A DNA stretch of 64,000 nt from Celoporthe dispersa (taxonomy: Eukaryota > Ascomycota > Sordariomycetes > Diaporthales > Cryphonectriaceae). This document shows positions 35,896-47,960 of this stretch, piece by piece (within the stretch, counting starts at the first letter, position 1; each line of letters starts with the position of its first letter). The translations under genes were made by a program, and so were the position numbers. The notes below the pieces were generated by a model. The model had not been told where the DNA came from. It did no database searches and saw only the letters and a program-made list of their open reading frames with translations. The stretch is from positions 1,054,501 to 1,118,500 of the forward strand of contig WAID01000005.1 of the NCBI GenBank assembly GCA_016584495.1, read 5' to 3'.

Positions 35896-36339
35896 TCTGT
35901 GCGGGAGAGAAGAACAGCAGAGGGGGAGGGTCGTCGTCGTGGTCTTGCAGCTTGGCCCGGATCTTTGGTAGTTGTCAAGACTGATCTGCCGTCCAAGCTT
36001 CAACAGCTACCACCAGCCTCGAGAGATGACGTCCCACCTGGAGATCCTGGCCCACTTTAGTAGGAGTATCCTTGTGCCGGGCGTAGCGCACACAGGACGC
36101 CCCCACCTTCCCCAGCTCTTCCTCGATTGCTACAGATGCGTACTACCCAGCCCTCAAGAATAAAACGCCCCCTGTCAGGTGCCTGTCGCCCAATGCACGG
36201 GCCACATTGACCTGAGGCCAGCCGATTATTTCCTGCGCCATCTGCAGTCGCCTGTGTCTCTGCACCCTTTTTTCCTCGTTCTCAAGTCAACACAGCACCA
36301 GCGACCAAGGAGGCGGCTACGACGCCAGCAGCGACGACG
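35896..36339. promoter_or_regulatory. Divergent promoter region, RRT8-like gene and small HTH gene
   Basis: 444 bases between two start codons reading outward. C/T-rich patches occur near 36250-36290. No TATA with confidence. Confidence 0.4.
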
Positions 36340-36810
36340 ATGACACGGCCTGCAGGACTTCACACAAAGCAACTTCGGGAAGAAGACCGCCGTCGCATTC
36401 TTGTTCTTTCAAAAGATGCAAAGTTCGGCCCGGCAGAGATTCGCAGAGCCACTGGCTTTACCATGGCCCAGATCAAATACACCTTGAGACACGGCGTGAA
36501 GACAAGATTCCAAGATAGGGGAAGGGACCCAAGAAGCGAACGACGAAAAGGCAGGCCCCAGAAATCGGTAGAAGCAGGGGTAGACAGCGTGCCAAAGACG
36601 CAACCCGACCACCAGCCCAAGAATGAGCCTCTGGGTGAGCTTCAGAGTGCGGCCCCCCAAAGTCTGCCCCAGTATTATGAGCTACGGAATCAGCCCCAGA
36701 TCGAGCCACAGAATCAGCCACCAAGCCAGCCACGGATTGAGGCAGGGAACGATGTACAGCAAGAGGTAGAAGGCGTGGCAGGAGAGGAGGCAGAAAAGGA
36801 GGTACAGTAG
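36340..36810 (+). CDS. Small HTH protein resembling the N-terminal domain of Tc1-type transposases
   Basis: Intact 156-residue frame. Residues 10-55 form a helix-turn-helix-like domain (REEDRRRILVLSKDAKFG, then AEIRRATGFTMAQIKYTLR), similar in spacing to the HTH at the start of Tc1/mariner transposases and to other homeodomain-like DNA-binding domains. A basic stretch follows (RDPRSERRKGRPQK, AT-hook-like GRP core). The tail is disordered and Gln/Pro/Glu-rich with NQPQIEPQNQPPSQP-like repeats. No DDE catalytic domain is present, so it is not a transposase itself. It could be a domesticated DNA-binding domain or the 5' remnant of an element. It sits at the edge of the longest gene-free stretch of the window. 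Function unknown; DNA binding is inferred. Confidence 0.6.
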   Translation: MTRPAGLHTKQLREEDRRRILVLSKDAKFGPAEIRRATGFTMAQIKYTLRHGVKTRFQDRGRDPRSERRKGRPQKSVEAGVDSVPKTQPDHQPKNEPLGELQSAAPQSLPQYYELRNQPQIEPQNQPPSQPRIEAGNDVQQEVEGVAGEEAEKEVQ

Positions 36811-39414
36811 ATGTTATGCTGGGAAATGACTAGGGATAAGGTGCTAGAGCGGATCGTGACACGCCATGGGACTTATTAAACCGAGAACACAATACCTTGT
36901 TAGTACTTATCGAACCCCCTTCCCTCCCCCCCCCCGCCCCGGGCCCCCACCAACTGGAGACTCACGCGAAAGAAGAGGGAGAGAAGAAAAAGAAGATAAA
37001 AAAAAGAAAAATCAATTTCCTCTCTAGAACTGCCACCACCTTGGTCTCGGACCTGGACTCGTACTTCAATCTAACGAGTGTAACAGCAAAAAGCCTTGAG
37101 TCTGTCTACTCGTGAGAAGCAGGCCCTAGACAAGACCGCTTAACAGCAGATGCTACTCATACAGCTTGGAATCACGACGAGATGGCATCTTTAAACGATC
37201 GTGTCGTTCAGCATAGTCCAAGGGCAGGACTCAGACATAGCATTCACCTAGGCAGAGCGCCTGAGCCAGCATGAATAAATCATGAGTCATCTCGATATTG
37301 AGTCGGATCCCTCCGTTCATGGCATGCAACAGCACCGCTCAGCCGGTCAGCGGTGATCAGCTGCGTGTCGTTGAGGCAACGCAGACCGCAAGATGCGCCC
37401 ACACCTCGAGCACCCTTGAGCCCATATTCTCATCTACTTCAGGTAAAGGGACCTTCAAGTCTAACTACACAATACTCCATGAATCATCAACCAGCTTTCG
37501 AGGGGAGATGCTCAGTATATACACCTTACAGTCGCCCTTTCCCAAGAACGTGGATCACAACTGGAACTTATTTACAAAGAACCGGAAGGGTGGGCAGTGT
37601 TGAATATAAAGTGTGAGTCCGGCCTGCTCTTCATGAACCGACAATCTGTTATTAGGTATCTATCGATGGCTTCTTACCTGTGCAGTAATGAGCGTAGATT
37701 ATAATAGTAGAATAGACACTTCAGCCATCAAGCCAGGGATTCTTTTCAAATCCAAAGAGGGATTCCGAGAAGAAACCTCTCTTCTGCGGAGGTTGAGGTC
37801 CGCATCCAGGTTCTCTGATAGGGCCAACTAATATATGGCCTTGCTACCAACACAGAAGCTTGTCTAATAATACTACTCAACTTGCTTAGGAGCTAGTCCA
37901 TGCCTCGCCACTGTACGCAACAATATCTCGCTGCCTCCTTTCTCGATAGTCCGAAGAGGGAGGGCTTATGCACCCTGGATCTCCTCGAGTCTCTAGAGGC
38001 TGACCGAATAAGGTGCTGCGTCCTGGCCTTGGTTATCTCCTGCTTATCACCACATCACGAGGTCAAGTCTCTGGTGCCTAGATAGATATCCGCCTGAAGA
38101 CCGACATCACCGGAATACCGATATTCTACATGCAAGGATCGCGCAGAGTATTTCCAGTAAGGAATCAGAAGACCTCTGACGAGTAGTGATTGACGCAAGA
38201 GGCGGCTCTAGATGCACTTCTTTATCGGTCGGTGGGTAACATTCAGAGGGTCCGCATGCTCAGGAACGCTGGTACTGCAACCCTTGCATATGCTGGAGAG
38301 AGGTCACACGAGCTTCCTGTTCCGGACAGCCGACATGGCATGCAGGTCTCCAGCAACTCAAAAATCTGGGAAGTTGAGAGGTATCATTCTCGGCTATAGA
38401 GGGGAGGCCAGAGAAGCAGACTCATAAAACATTCTTTCGAGGGTGTCGGCTGTGTAATCAGACGATCCTCATCATGATCGCGAATACTTACAATCCTGCA
38501 GGATATGACAGTCGTCTTTGAATGCGTATACGGCCCAGGGAGTTAATTTCTAAGAGCAGCGCTCGGAGGCCCTGACGTGTGCAAGCATGCATCTCTGCGC
38601 ACACTGACGCTTGCATATGCGGTGTGGTAGGAATCGCTATGCAGCCACCATGTCTGCCGAGGCTTGGAGGGTCCGCCCGTCTGGACCCGAGTCCGGATCC
38701 GAGTCCACATTGCCCATGGATATCAAAACTCATTATTAATGACTTACAGTAGTTCGAAAGCAGTGAGACGGTGCGGTGTGCGGTGTCCATTGACTATTAA
38801 CAAGAGCCCCTCCCATCTTGTTCCAACCAGGTAATAGTCTGCAGCCTTATCTTCAAGCACCAATACTACCACAAGGTCACCACCACCGTGACAATCATCA
38901 CGCAAGGGCAGATAGCAGCAAATGGAAAAGCACATTATCTTACGTGCGTCCTGTCATACTCCAGTTCATATGCGGGCCGACTCCGACCAGAGTTAGAAGA
39001 CATTCTGGGCCCAACAGTGATACCTCCCGGTGATATCGCTGCTATAACCTGACGTTGACGGCACCGTGACTATCTCCGCGTGCTACTGTGGGTGCACGTC
39101 GGCAGAGACGGAGAATTTCATTATCTGATCTACTAAAATATGGTTTTCTCAGTGTCAACACTAATCCACAGATGGTGTCAATGGTTCCTAAAATGGATCT
39201 CTTGCACGCTCAGGTGCCGAGGCCGAAGCACAACCCTCGACGGTGAAGAACCTGTCATACAAATCAGGAAATATAAAAACACACGTCATGGGTCTAACAG
39301 ACACAATCACGACTGCTGTTTTTGGAAATCGCCCGCATAGAATTCTTGAGCCAAGTCACTGTGTTCTACTCTGCTTAGCTATTATTACCACCTCATAAAA
39401 AAAAACACCACATT
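36811..39414. other. Gene-poor 2.6 kb stretch
   Basis: The longest gap in the window. I find no protein with recognisable features on either strand and no intact RNA gene. It has several poly-C and purine runs near 36920-37010, then a mixed-base region without long open frames. No clear terminal inverted repeats were found by eye. The last 150 bases are the subtilase promoter (TATA at 39272). Confidence 0.5.
39272..39278 (+). promoter_or_regulatory. TATA box of the subtilase gene
   Basis: TATAAAA 143 bases before the ATG at 39415; a poly-A tract (39397-39405) lies between. Confidence 0.45.
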
Positions 39415-42400
39415 ATGAAAGTTCCGCATCTGCTGGTACTGTCTCTCGGCAGTGTTAATGTGCTTGCAACCAGCCGCCGTAGCACATTCCAGCCTGCCAA
39501 TGCTTCCAATGGCACAGCTCCCCAAGCCAAGAGATATATTATTGAATTCAAACAAGTTGGTGGCCTAGAGTGACTCAACTTCCAATACAAACCAGGGCAC
39601 TTTGCGGCTGACAATGAACCATAACATAGGGATCAGACTACACTGCCGCTCAGGACAGCATAGCTGCGCAGCCTGGAACCACGATTCTTCGCACATTCGA
39701 CACAGACATCTTTGCGGGTGTCAGTGTTGAGTCGACCAGCCAAAACGTCGACTCTCTCTCCGAACTCGCTTCAGTGGCTCAAACATGGACCTCAAAGATT
39801 ATCACGCTCGACACATCAGTTCCGTCTCGGTCATGGACCGCCACCGATGCAGCGACCGAGGCCGCATCAAGTAATTATTCGGTGCACGCACAAACCGGTG
39901 TTGACAAGCTCCATGCCGCCGGCATCCTCGGCGAGGGCGCAGTGATCGCGGTGGTCGACACAGGCACGCAGTACACCCATCCTGCCCTAGGAGGCTGCTT
40001 CGGCGCCGGCTGCAAGGTCGCGGGCGGCTATGACCTCGTGGGTGACGGGTGCTGGCCAGATGTAGGATGCGAGCTTGAACCAGACGACGACCCTATGGAC
40101 GAGATCGGCCATGGAACGCATGTGTCCGGTATTGCTGTCGGCCAGGCACCTAACGGCATCTTTGTCGGAGTCGCCCCCTCAGCCACGCTGCTCTCGTACA
40201 AGGTCTTTACTGACCTCGACGACACGACCGAGGACATACTCATCGAAGCCTTTCTCATGGCCTACCAAGCAGGCGCCGACATCATCACGTGCAGTGTCGG
40301 TGGTGCGGGCGGCTGGTCCAGCGATGCGTGGGCGGTCGTGGCCTCGAGGATTGCAGAGCAGGGAGTCATCGTCACCATCGCGGGAGGCAACGACGGTGTC
40401 GAGGGGCCCTACTACACCTCGGACGGATCGTCTGGGCAGAACGTGCTCGCCGTGGCCTCGGTCGAGGCAGAGACGACGGCTGAGATTGCCTTCCTGGCCA
40501 ACTTTACAGTGAGCAACCAGACGAGTTCTGCCGCGGTCGGCTACTACGCGGGATTTGAACCGATCCCATACACATATAGTACGTGAGACGGGCCACTATG
40601 GTATAATCATCCGTGACAGCATTTTCTTCTTGTATTCCGCTCGAGGTCGTCATGTCCTTGGGATTTCTGTCATGCTTACAAAGTCACTGGATATCCAGAC
40701 TTTTGCTAATGTTACTATGTCAAACAGCGGGATTCCCCATCTACGCCCTCTCACTGAACACAAGCTCCACCACCGACGCGTGCGAGCCTCTCGACCTAAA
40801 CCTCACGGGCAAAATCACACTGATCCGCGTAGGAGACTGCGACAGCACTGTTCAGCAGACCAACGTCCAGGACGCCGACAGTCATGTCACGTTGTGGTAT
40901 CTTGGCGACGACCCCCTCGACATCCCCGGGTACATTCCCACGGGAGGCTTCACGGGCGTCATTTCTGCCGATAGTGGCGCCGCCATCATCGACACCATCA
41001 AGGCTGGTGGCAGCGTGATCGCTGACTTCACGACCATCACCTCGACTAATTACTTCGTTGGCATGCCCAACCCCGAAGGCACCGGCGGACTGCCCAACTA
41101 CTACACATCGTGGGGCCCCTTGTACGATCTCAGCATCAAGCCGGACATTGCTGCACCTGGAGGTGACATCCTCAGCACATATCCAACCGACTCCTACGCC
41201 GTACTCAGCGGGACTTCGATGGCGACACCTTACATTGCAGGCGTGGCGGCTTTGTACATTGGCCACTTTGGCGGCCGCAATAACAACTCTGCCTTCAGCG
41301 CCAGCGGGCTCATGATGCGCATCATCTCGAGCGGCATCTCTCTCCCCTATTTTGACGGCCAGACCTTGACCAACTACGGCATGTACGCCCCCGCGGCTCA
41401 AGTCGGCACAGGGATCATCAACGCGACGAAGGTGCTAGACTTCACATCGTCTCTGTCATATTCCAAGTTCGCTCTTAACGACACACAAAATTTCGTCGTC
41501 TCTCACTCCGTAGAGATCGCGAATGCTGCCGAGGAGGCGGTTACGTATACCTATGATGTCCAAGACGCCGCGGGATTTGAGACCTGGCTACCTGCCAATT
41601 CGAGTGACGATACCACGCCAAGGCCCGTCGACTTCGTGGAGCTGGTGCCGATCCAGATGAGGCCCAGTGTCTCGCTGCCAGCAGCTGCAACTCTTGCAGC
41701 CGGAGAGACTCGCACTGTGTCGTGAGTTGGAACCCCCTGGATCCTGAGGATCTTGCCATGTCCCGGGCACTCTCTTTCCACCAGACCTGACTTGCCCATA
41801 GCTTTGAATTTGCGTATCCTACGGGGTTCGATAACCTCCCGCTGTATAGCGGCAAGATTCAGATCAACTCGAGTCTTGGTGAATCGTTATCAGTACCCTA
41901 CCTTGGTATGTCCTTCGCTAGTTTGAACAATATGAACTTAACTAGGAGAGGCTGGCCCATGCTGATTGGTTTCCAGGTATTGCTGGTGATCTCGAAGAAA
42001 CCATCACCGACCAGTGGCAGGTTGGCTATCCCTATGTGGTGTCAGGGCTCAGCGCGACCAACATCAGCGACAAGTCTTCGTAAGCTGTTCCACTTCGGAT
42101 GATATTCATGCAGTGTACCGGACTGACCCTACTTGGAAGATTTACGTTCAACCTCTCAACAGCCTCGCAGGACTTCCCCCAATTGTTTGTACGAACTCAA
42201 TGGGGGACCGAAGAGCTACGGTGGGATGTAGGTCTCGTCCTACTCCAAGCATGATATGAGAGGATCCTGACGAGCCCCCCTGTGTAGATTTTTGAACAAG
42301 ACTGGACCGAATCAGAGTGGTCCTACCCGCCGGTGGTCGGAAAGAACGGCTACGTGGGGTCAATCACGTACTGGGCGTACTCGGGCGAGGTCACCATCTA

Positions 42401-42725
42401 CGATGCGTCTGTGGACCCGAACACCACCATTGCATTTCCATTGACAGACCTGGCCCGAACAACCGTGGATGTCGACGCTGAGGAATACTGGTGGTTTGGA
42501 GGGCTTGCGGACGGAAGCCAGATCGACACCGGCGACTATGTGTAAGTTTCCCTGGCCTGTGTCAGAAGGCCGAGAATTGTTGTCGCGGGCCTTTTCTAAC
42601 CCTAGTGCTAACTGGATTATTTGTACATCAGGATGCGTCTGGCTGCTCTTTTGCCCTTTGGCGAACCGACTTCCTCGCAAGGATGGTCAACCTATACGAA
42701 CAACTTTACTGTTCTGCCGCTGTAG
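39415..42725 (+). CDS. Secreted subtilisin-like serine protease (S8)
   Basis: Eight exons in exact phase: 39415-39559, 39637-40578, 40728-41721, 41802-41905, 41977-42079, 42140-42227, 42288-42541 and 42632-42725; 907 residues. A signal peptide (KVPHLLVLSLGSVNVLA) leads into an I9-type propeptide with the YIIEFKQV strand. The catalytic triad is Asp in VVDTGTQYTHPA (39957-39959), His in GHGTHVSG (40110-40112) and Ser in SGTSMATPYIAG (41216-41218). A long insert between His and Ser fits a protease-associated domain, as in fungal minor extracellular (Vpr-like) subtilases. The C-terminal 400 residues resemble the Fn3-like domains of these enzymes and end with a YVMRLAALLPFGEP strand. Donor 39560 (GTGGCC) is weak, but it is the only one that keeps phase across the propeptide. 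Secreted broad-specificity protein degradation is the likely role. Confidence 0.92.
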
Positions 42726-42883
42726 ATGCCAAGGTATTCGCAAGAGAATACGTACTAATTAGTATGTAGTAATTAAGACGTGATGATCAGCCCTACTTCG
42801 CTGAATCAAGCGAAGGCCTGAGGTTATCCAGGAGCCATTTGTCCCGCAGACACTGCCTGCTAGTTCTTCCTGTCTAGAAGTGA

Positions 42884-44483
42884 TTATACCGCGGCATCCC
42901 GAATCACGTCTCCAGAATGGTTCTCCCTCCCTGTCCTGACCCGGGCGTCCCGGCGCTCCAGCCATCGTAGCAAGAAGGCCGTCAATATCAACACCACCCC
43001 GAAGCTGGCGCAGGCAATGAAGGCAGGCTTAAACTGCGGGGCCTCGGAGGTCCTCCACACCGCATCCTGAAACCAGATCTGGTTAATATAAGAGAAGACG
43101 TTTGAAAAGGCCGTCATGAACCCTCTCATCTCGTGATCATCTGGCATCAGGTCGGGAAACCACGAGTAGTACAGGCCCGGGACCCCGGCAGCCGTGTATG
43201 AGAGGTAGAAGGCAAAATACTTCAGCCCGATGGGTACGTTCCAGACAGCCAGGACGATCGTCGCAAAGATTGTGCCCCCCTGCATGACCGTGATGGCCTG
43301 CCACCTCCGGCCCGCAAGCAGCGGGGAGTCGGAAAGGATACCAGCCACGACCTGGGTGACGGCACCGATGGCATATTGGCCGGCAGGCCACACGTTGCGC
43401 TGGTAGACGCTGTGTCCGGTGTCCTTGAGGTAGAGCGAGAAGAAGGGCTGCTGCGAGGGGAAGCTGCACTGCACAAAGAAGTAGGAGACGCCCAGGACCC
43501 AGAACTGCCAGGTCGCAAAGATGCGGAAGATCTTGGTCCTCGTCCATGCGGATGCGCCCAGCGGCCTGTACCCGTCGTCGGCGAGGCGCTTCTGCGCGAA
43601 GGCTGCTTCTTCTGTCGAGAGATAGAAGGCGCGGGTGTTCTCCGGGAAGTCGGGGTTGAAGAAGTACCCCAAGACCCCGACGGGGAGGCTGATGATGCCG
43701 CAGACGATGAACAGCCACTGCCAGCCCGAGCGGCCCAGCCTGCCGTCGAGGCCGTCATATGCGCCCGCCTGGAGGTACCCGGAGAACATGCCGGCAAGCG
43801 TGGCAGTCGAGTAGAACAGGGTCACCCGCTTGGCGCGCTCGCTTCGGGTGTACCAGCTGGAGATGAGGTAGATGATGGTCGGGAAGAAGGCGCCCTCGCA
43901 CAGGCCGACGAGGAAGCGGATGGCGTAGAGCTGTGGCACGCTCGTGACTGCCGCGGAGCAGAAGGTGCAGATGGACCAGAGGATCTCCAGGGTCGAGATG
44001 ATGTAGGACGGCCTGACTCTGGTGACGAGGATGACGGCGGGGATCTGACTGATGACATAGCCTGCCGTGAAGACATTGCCAGCATATGTCAACTCGTTGC
44101 CGCCCATGCCAATCGCCTCTGACATGCCCGACACGTAGGCGTTGCTAATATTTGCTGCGAACAACAACACGTCAGCACCCGGGGTCTTTCCATGCTTACA
44201 ACGACAGTATCCTCAGCGGGATCAGTACGAATAGTTACTACACACCCTGATCAAGATTCTTGCAAAAGTAGCCCAGGCACGTATAGGTGAGGAGAAAGAT
44301 ATCGAGCTTGAGGAGGAACTTCTTCTCGTCGGCCGGTTTGTCCGGGTCGTCCCAGATATAACGCTGCACCGTATGCCAGCAGGATCTCTTCTCATGACTG
44401 GAGCCAGACCGTGTATCACTCGCCTCCTGCGAGAGCAGCTGTGCCGACTTCTCGTCGCCCCGAGCAGACACGGCTGGTGACAT
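42884..44483 (-). CDS. MFS transporter, anion:cation symporter family (FEN2/LIZ1-like)
   Basis: Two exons, 44483-44246 and 44154-42884; 502 residues. The N terminus carries the family block WHTVQRYIWDDPDKPADEKK followed by TM1 (FLLTYTCLGYFCKNLDQG). This closely resembles fungal pantothenate-type carriers of the allantoate permease/ACS group. About twelve hydrophobic segments follow, with FLVGLCEGAFFPTIIYLISS around TM4-5 and RWLERRD after the last helix. Substrates in this group include pantothenate, nicotinate, biotin, ureides and other small organic anions, so the exact cargo is open. It reads toward the subtilase 3' end with 158 bases between them. Just upstream lies the VAO gene in the same orientation, which makes an aromatic-acid cargo conceivable. 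Confidence 0.85.
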
Positions 44484-45444
44484 GGTGTTGTTCGTTCGGT
44501 GGAGAAATTTCAGGACCAGGATCTCGAACGACCAAGATGGAGACCTTAAGGACAATAGAAAGGGTTCCTTTTGCCCCTGGCGGCGAAGCTGCATTTTATC
44601 CATTTCAAATCCAAGAGGGCTGGTCCGCTACGTACCCATCCCCCCCTCCTTCTCCCTTTGCCGAATCGTATGAGTCGACCCTATAACCTACCGCGAGCCC
44701 TATCCGCACTACATGGGTGAGATGTCGCCATGCTGCCTGCAGATGAGCTGAGATGCTCTTATCACCACGCCTGGGTGGGCGGGCGCGCGGCTGTGACAGA
44801 ACAAGACGGACGAACCCCCCCCCCCCCTCAGACGTCTGGGGATTCTGTCCTGACAAATAGGCTTGGGTCCCACACGAGTCCTCCTCTAGCACCTAGTCTC
44901 TTTTTTTTCTTCCCCTTTCTTTCTTTTCTTTCTTGGAAAACAATGCGGTGGGCAATGTGAGGGGAAAATGACGAGATTGGCACTATTCGATGTTGGTACA
45001 GCTGGGCCCGGGTGGGAGCTGCCGGGCGTCGTTTCTCACTGCTGAGAACAGATTGCGTGATTGTCACCGTGCTCGAGAAGTAAGTCTAGGATGATTTCTC
45101 AAGGATTTCCATTGCCATGAATTACGTCTGCGCTGTTGATGATATTATAAGCAAGTGTTGGCTTGTTCTCATCTAATACTATAGAAATTGGCTCTCAGGT
45201 CGATAGGTTTCTCTCGGCAGGGTAACAAAACATGTCTCCTTGTCACCGTTATTCTGTTGGGGATTATACTTTTTATGTGATACAATAGTATAGGATCAAC
45301 TAACACAACATTTGCACGGGTCTGGTCACAGGACCTATCAAGCGATAATGACAAGCCTACGCACATCTTGTAGTAGTTATCAGGATGGTTAAACACACAT
45401 AGTCATACTCATGAATAACTACTACGATATACCAAGTCGGTGAG

Positions 45445-45476
<32 letters not shown>

Positions 45477-45571
45477 ATATAATATGCTGAGTCTATATCC
45501 GAATAGCCGCAATCGCCGAGTATAAACCCCCCCCCCCCCCCAAAAAAAAAAAACAGCAACCAAATGACTAT
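44484..45571. other. Intergenic region with homopolymer and AT repeats
   Basis: 1.09 kb: MFS promoter side and VAO 3' side. It contains C13 (44815-44827), an AT dinucleotide run (45445-45469), and C15 followed by A12 (45527-45553). No gene supported. Confidence 0.55.
45445..45553. repeat. AT microsatellite and C15-A12 tract
   Basis: An AT dinucleotide run at 45445-45469, then C15 directly joined to A12 at 45527-45553, in the 3' flank of the VAO gene. Length variation is expected. Confidence 0.85.
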
Positions 45572-47413
45572 TCAGCTCGAGGCCTCCTTCCCACACGCCT
45601 CCCGCGGCCGGATCGTCTCCATGTCCACATCCTCCTCGCCCAGCTCCCATCCCCTCTCCCGGAACCTCTTGGGCCAGATGCCGTTCCTCCCGGGCGCCAG
45701 CACCCCGTTCGGGTCCAGGGCGTCCTTGATGGTCTCGTTCAGCCGCAGCAGCGCCTGGCCGCCCCAGCCGTACGTCCTGGCGACCTGGTCCGCGAACAAG
45801 AGGTGCGTGCGGTACTCGCCGAAGCCGCGGGCAGCACAGGCAGCGATCATCTCGCGCATCAGCCGCACGGCGCGCCGCTTCTCCTCCCGGTCGGCCCGGT
45901 TGTAGACGATGTTGGCGATGTAGTGCATCTCCCTGCCGGCGACGCAGAGCGTGGGGAACAGGTCGAAGCCGTGTGTGGCGTGCAGGCGGGCGATGATGTC
46001 GTGGAGGGCCCTGGCGTCGCTGCCGCGCGTCGGCGCGATGGGCGAGAAGAAGAGGTGGGCGCCGTTGGGGACCCAGCCGAGCCAGTTCAGCTCGGTCAGC
46101 ACGGGCACGCCGGAGCAGACGAGGGCGCGGGAGTGGAGGTAGTGGGCGGGCGGGACGTCTCGCGGCAGGAAGAAGCGCGTGCCCGGGATCTGCGAGGTGA
46201 AGGCCTCCCTGACGAGCCGGAGCTGGGCCTCGACGGACTCGGGGGGGCCGTACTGGGTGCCGTAGAAGACCCAGGCGCACTCGCCCAGCGGCAGGTCCCT
46301 GGAAGCCCTCGCCACGTCCTCCCTGGGCATCGGGCCCGTGCCGGGCCAGAACTCGGACCTGGGGCGCCCGGTCACGTTCAGCTCCTGTATGACGTGTCGC
46401 AGCTGCGGGATGTTGCCGAGGACGCGCTGCTGCGCCAGCGGCCGGATGATGTCCACGATCCTCTCGAAGTCGTCGTCCCTGGGGAACGTCAGGCAGTAGC
46501 TCTGGTGGCCCGTCGGCGGCATCAGGTGGAAGCCCATCTTGGTCACGATCCCGAGGCTGCTCTGTGAGAAGATGCCCTCGACCGCGGGGCCGTACGCGTG
46601 CTGGAACGACTGCCACGTGGGGTTGTCCTCGCCCTCAGGCCCGGGCATCGCGCCCATGCCCGTGCGCAGGAGCCCGCCGTCGGGCAGCACGATCTCCATG
46701 CCGCAGTGGCTGCCAAAGTGGTCTCCGTAGGGCGTGTAGCCCACGCCCCTGTCGATGGCGTTGCCCAGGACGCTGCCCCCGCCCAGGTCGGGCGTGTCGA
46801 TCCAGAGGGGCAGCTGCCGGTCCTGGATCTCTTGGTAGAGCTTGAAGTACGTGACGCCCGGCTCCACCACGCAGCTCGCGTTCTCGGCGTCTATCTTCAG
46901 AACCGAGTGCATCCTCCGTCCCAGGTCGACCACGACGCCGCCCGGCACCCGCGGGGCGGCACCGCCATACCCGAGGTTCCTCCCCAGCGAGATGGGATAG
47001 ATGGGGATGGAGTACTTGTTGGCCCACCGCACTACGGCCTGCACCTCCTCGGTCGAGCCCGGGTAGACGAGCGCGCTGGCCACGAGCTCGTCGTGGTCGA
47101 TGATGTGGAAGGCGTCGTGGGTGTTGGGAGACTCGATGTACCACCCGTCCTCGAGCTGCTCTGTGTCGTTCACCACAACGTTGTCCGCCCCGAGCTGTGC
47201 CTGGAGGTCCTGCACGGCCTCCTGGAAGGTCTCGGGCGTGACGTCGTGAGGCAGGCGGAGGTTAGTCTGCCGTGGCTGCTTGACAGGAAGCGTCCGACTC
47301 TGGCTCAGCAGCTTCTTGACTGTGTCGGCTTCTCTGGACAGCCGTGCCGGGCTGCCCGAGTACACATCCTCGAGGGAGGGAGGGGGCGCAAGCTCTTCTC
47401 TGCCGGCTGCCAT
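45572..47413 (-). CDS. vaoA: Vanillyl-alcohol-oxidase-like flavoenzyme (VAO/PCMH family)
   Basis: Single exon, 613 residues from the first true ATG at 47413; the in-frame codon at 47440 is GTG. The N-terminal FAD domain has the PP-loop ISLGRNLGYGGAAPRVPGG. The substrate domain carries GAHLFFSPIAPTRG, the position of the covalent FAD-binding His in Penicillium VAO. It is followed by GFGEYRTHLLFADQ, whose Tyr-Arg pair matches catalytic Tyr503/Arg504 of that enzyme. Its C terminus (LDPNGVLAPGRNGIW) is family-typical. VAO oxidises para-substituted phenols such as vanillyl alcohol, 4-(methoxymethyl)phenol and eugenol, making hydrogen peroxide; in Penicillium it is peroxisomal. A divergent FAD monooxygenase begins about 550 bases away. 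The symbol is by family resemblance; substrate not proven. Confidence 0.88.
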   Translation of the reverse strand: MAAGREELAPPPSLEDVYSGSPARLSREADTVKKLLSQSRTLPVKQPRQTNLRLPHDVTPETFQEAVQDLQAQLGADNVVVNDTEQLEDGWYIESPNTHDAFHIIDHDELVASALVYPGSTEEVQAVVRWANKYSIPIYPISLGRNLGYGGAAPRVPGGVVVDLGRRMHSVLKIDAENASCVVEPGVTYFKLYQEIQDRQLPLWIDTPDLGGGSVLGNAIDRGVGYTPYGDHFGSHCGMEIVLPDGGLLRTGMGAMPGPEGEDNPTWQSFQHAYGPAVEGIFSQSSLGIVTKMGFHLMPPTGHQSYCLTFPRDDDFERIVDIIRPLAQQRVLGNIPQLRHVIQELNVTGRPRSEFWPGTGPMPREDVARASRDLPLGECAWVFYGTQYGPPESVEAQLRLVREAFTSQIPGTRFFLPRDVPPAHYLHSRALVCSGVPVLTELNWLGWVPNGAHLFFSPIAPTRGSDARALHDIIARLHATHGFDLFPTLCVAGREMHYIANIVYNRADREEKRRAVRLMREMIAACAARGFGEYRTHLLFADQVARTYGWGGQALLRLNETIKDALDPNGVLAPGRNGIWPKRFRERGWELGEEDVDMETIRPREACGKEASS

Positions 47414-47960
47414 ATCTACCCTTCTTGTCACAACATGCACTGAATAATAATAATAGTAGGAGTAGCGGTAGAAGTAATAATAATCGCAAGGAGAGGACAG
47501 GTAGGAAGAATGTGATGGGATACGCTGGAGATCCGCACAGGCAGTGTTATTTTAGACGGATTTCAATGATTAAATCAAGGATACCGCTGACTGGTGGACA
47601 AAGGTTTCCTGTGGTTGGTGTCACTCTCGGCGTCAAGTTTCTCCTGCGTGAGGGCATTGCTGTGCTAGTGGATCGTCATCTCCAACCCACCATCACGGCA
47701 AAAAGCCCGCATCACAGCTGCATGTACCGAGACGTCTTCTTAAGTACTGCCGCGGGGTAGCCTGCGCACGATCACGCGGGTGGCTTGTCTCTGCGGTCTC
47801 GGGACCACTCATTACTGACGTGCGGTGCCAGAAGCATTTCAAGAGACAAACAAACACTTTGTAGTAGCTCATTATACAATATATTAGCCGTGTTACGAGT
47901 TCGGAGAGCAAGGACAATTAGTATCCCGTCTACCTCGAGAGCAGAGAGGGCGGATCAGGA
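47414..47960. promoter_or_regulatory. Shared divergent promoter of VAO and FAD monooxygenase genes
   Basis: 547 bases between outward-reading flavoenzyme genes. AT-rich triplet runs (47442-47485) lie near the VAO start. No clear TATA. Co-regulation is plausible from the layout. Confidence 0.45.

Noticed and set aside
46598..47443. 281-residue forward frame opposite the VAO gene
   Set aside because: Antisense shadow in G+C-rich coding DNA; the VAO frame carries all active-site motifs.
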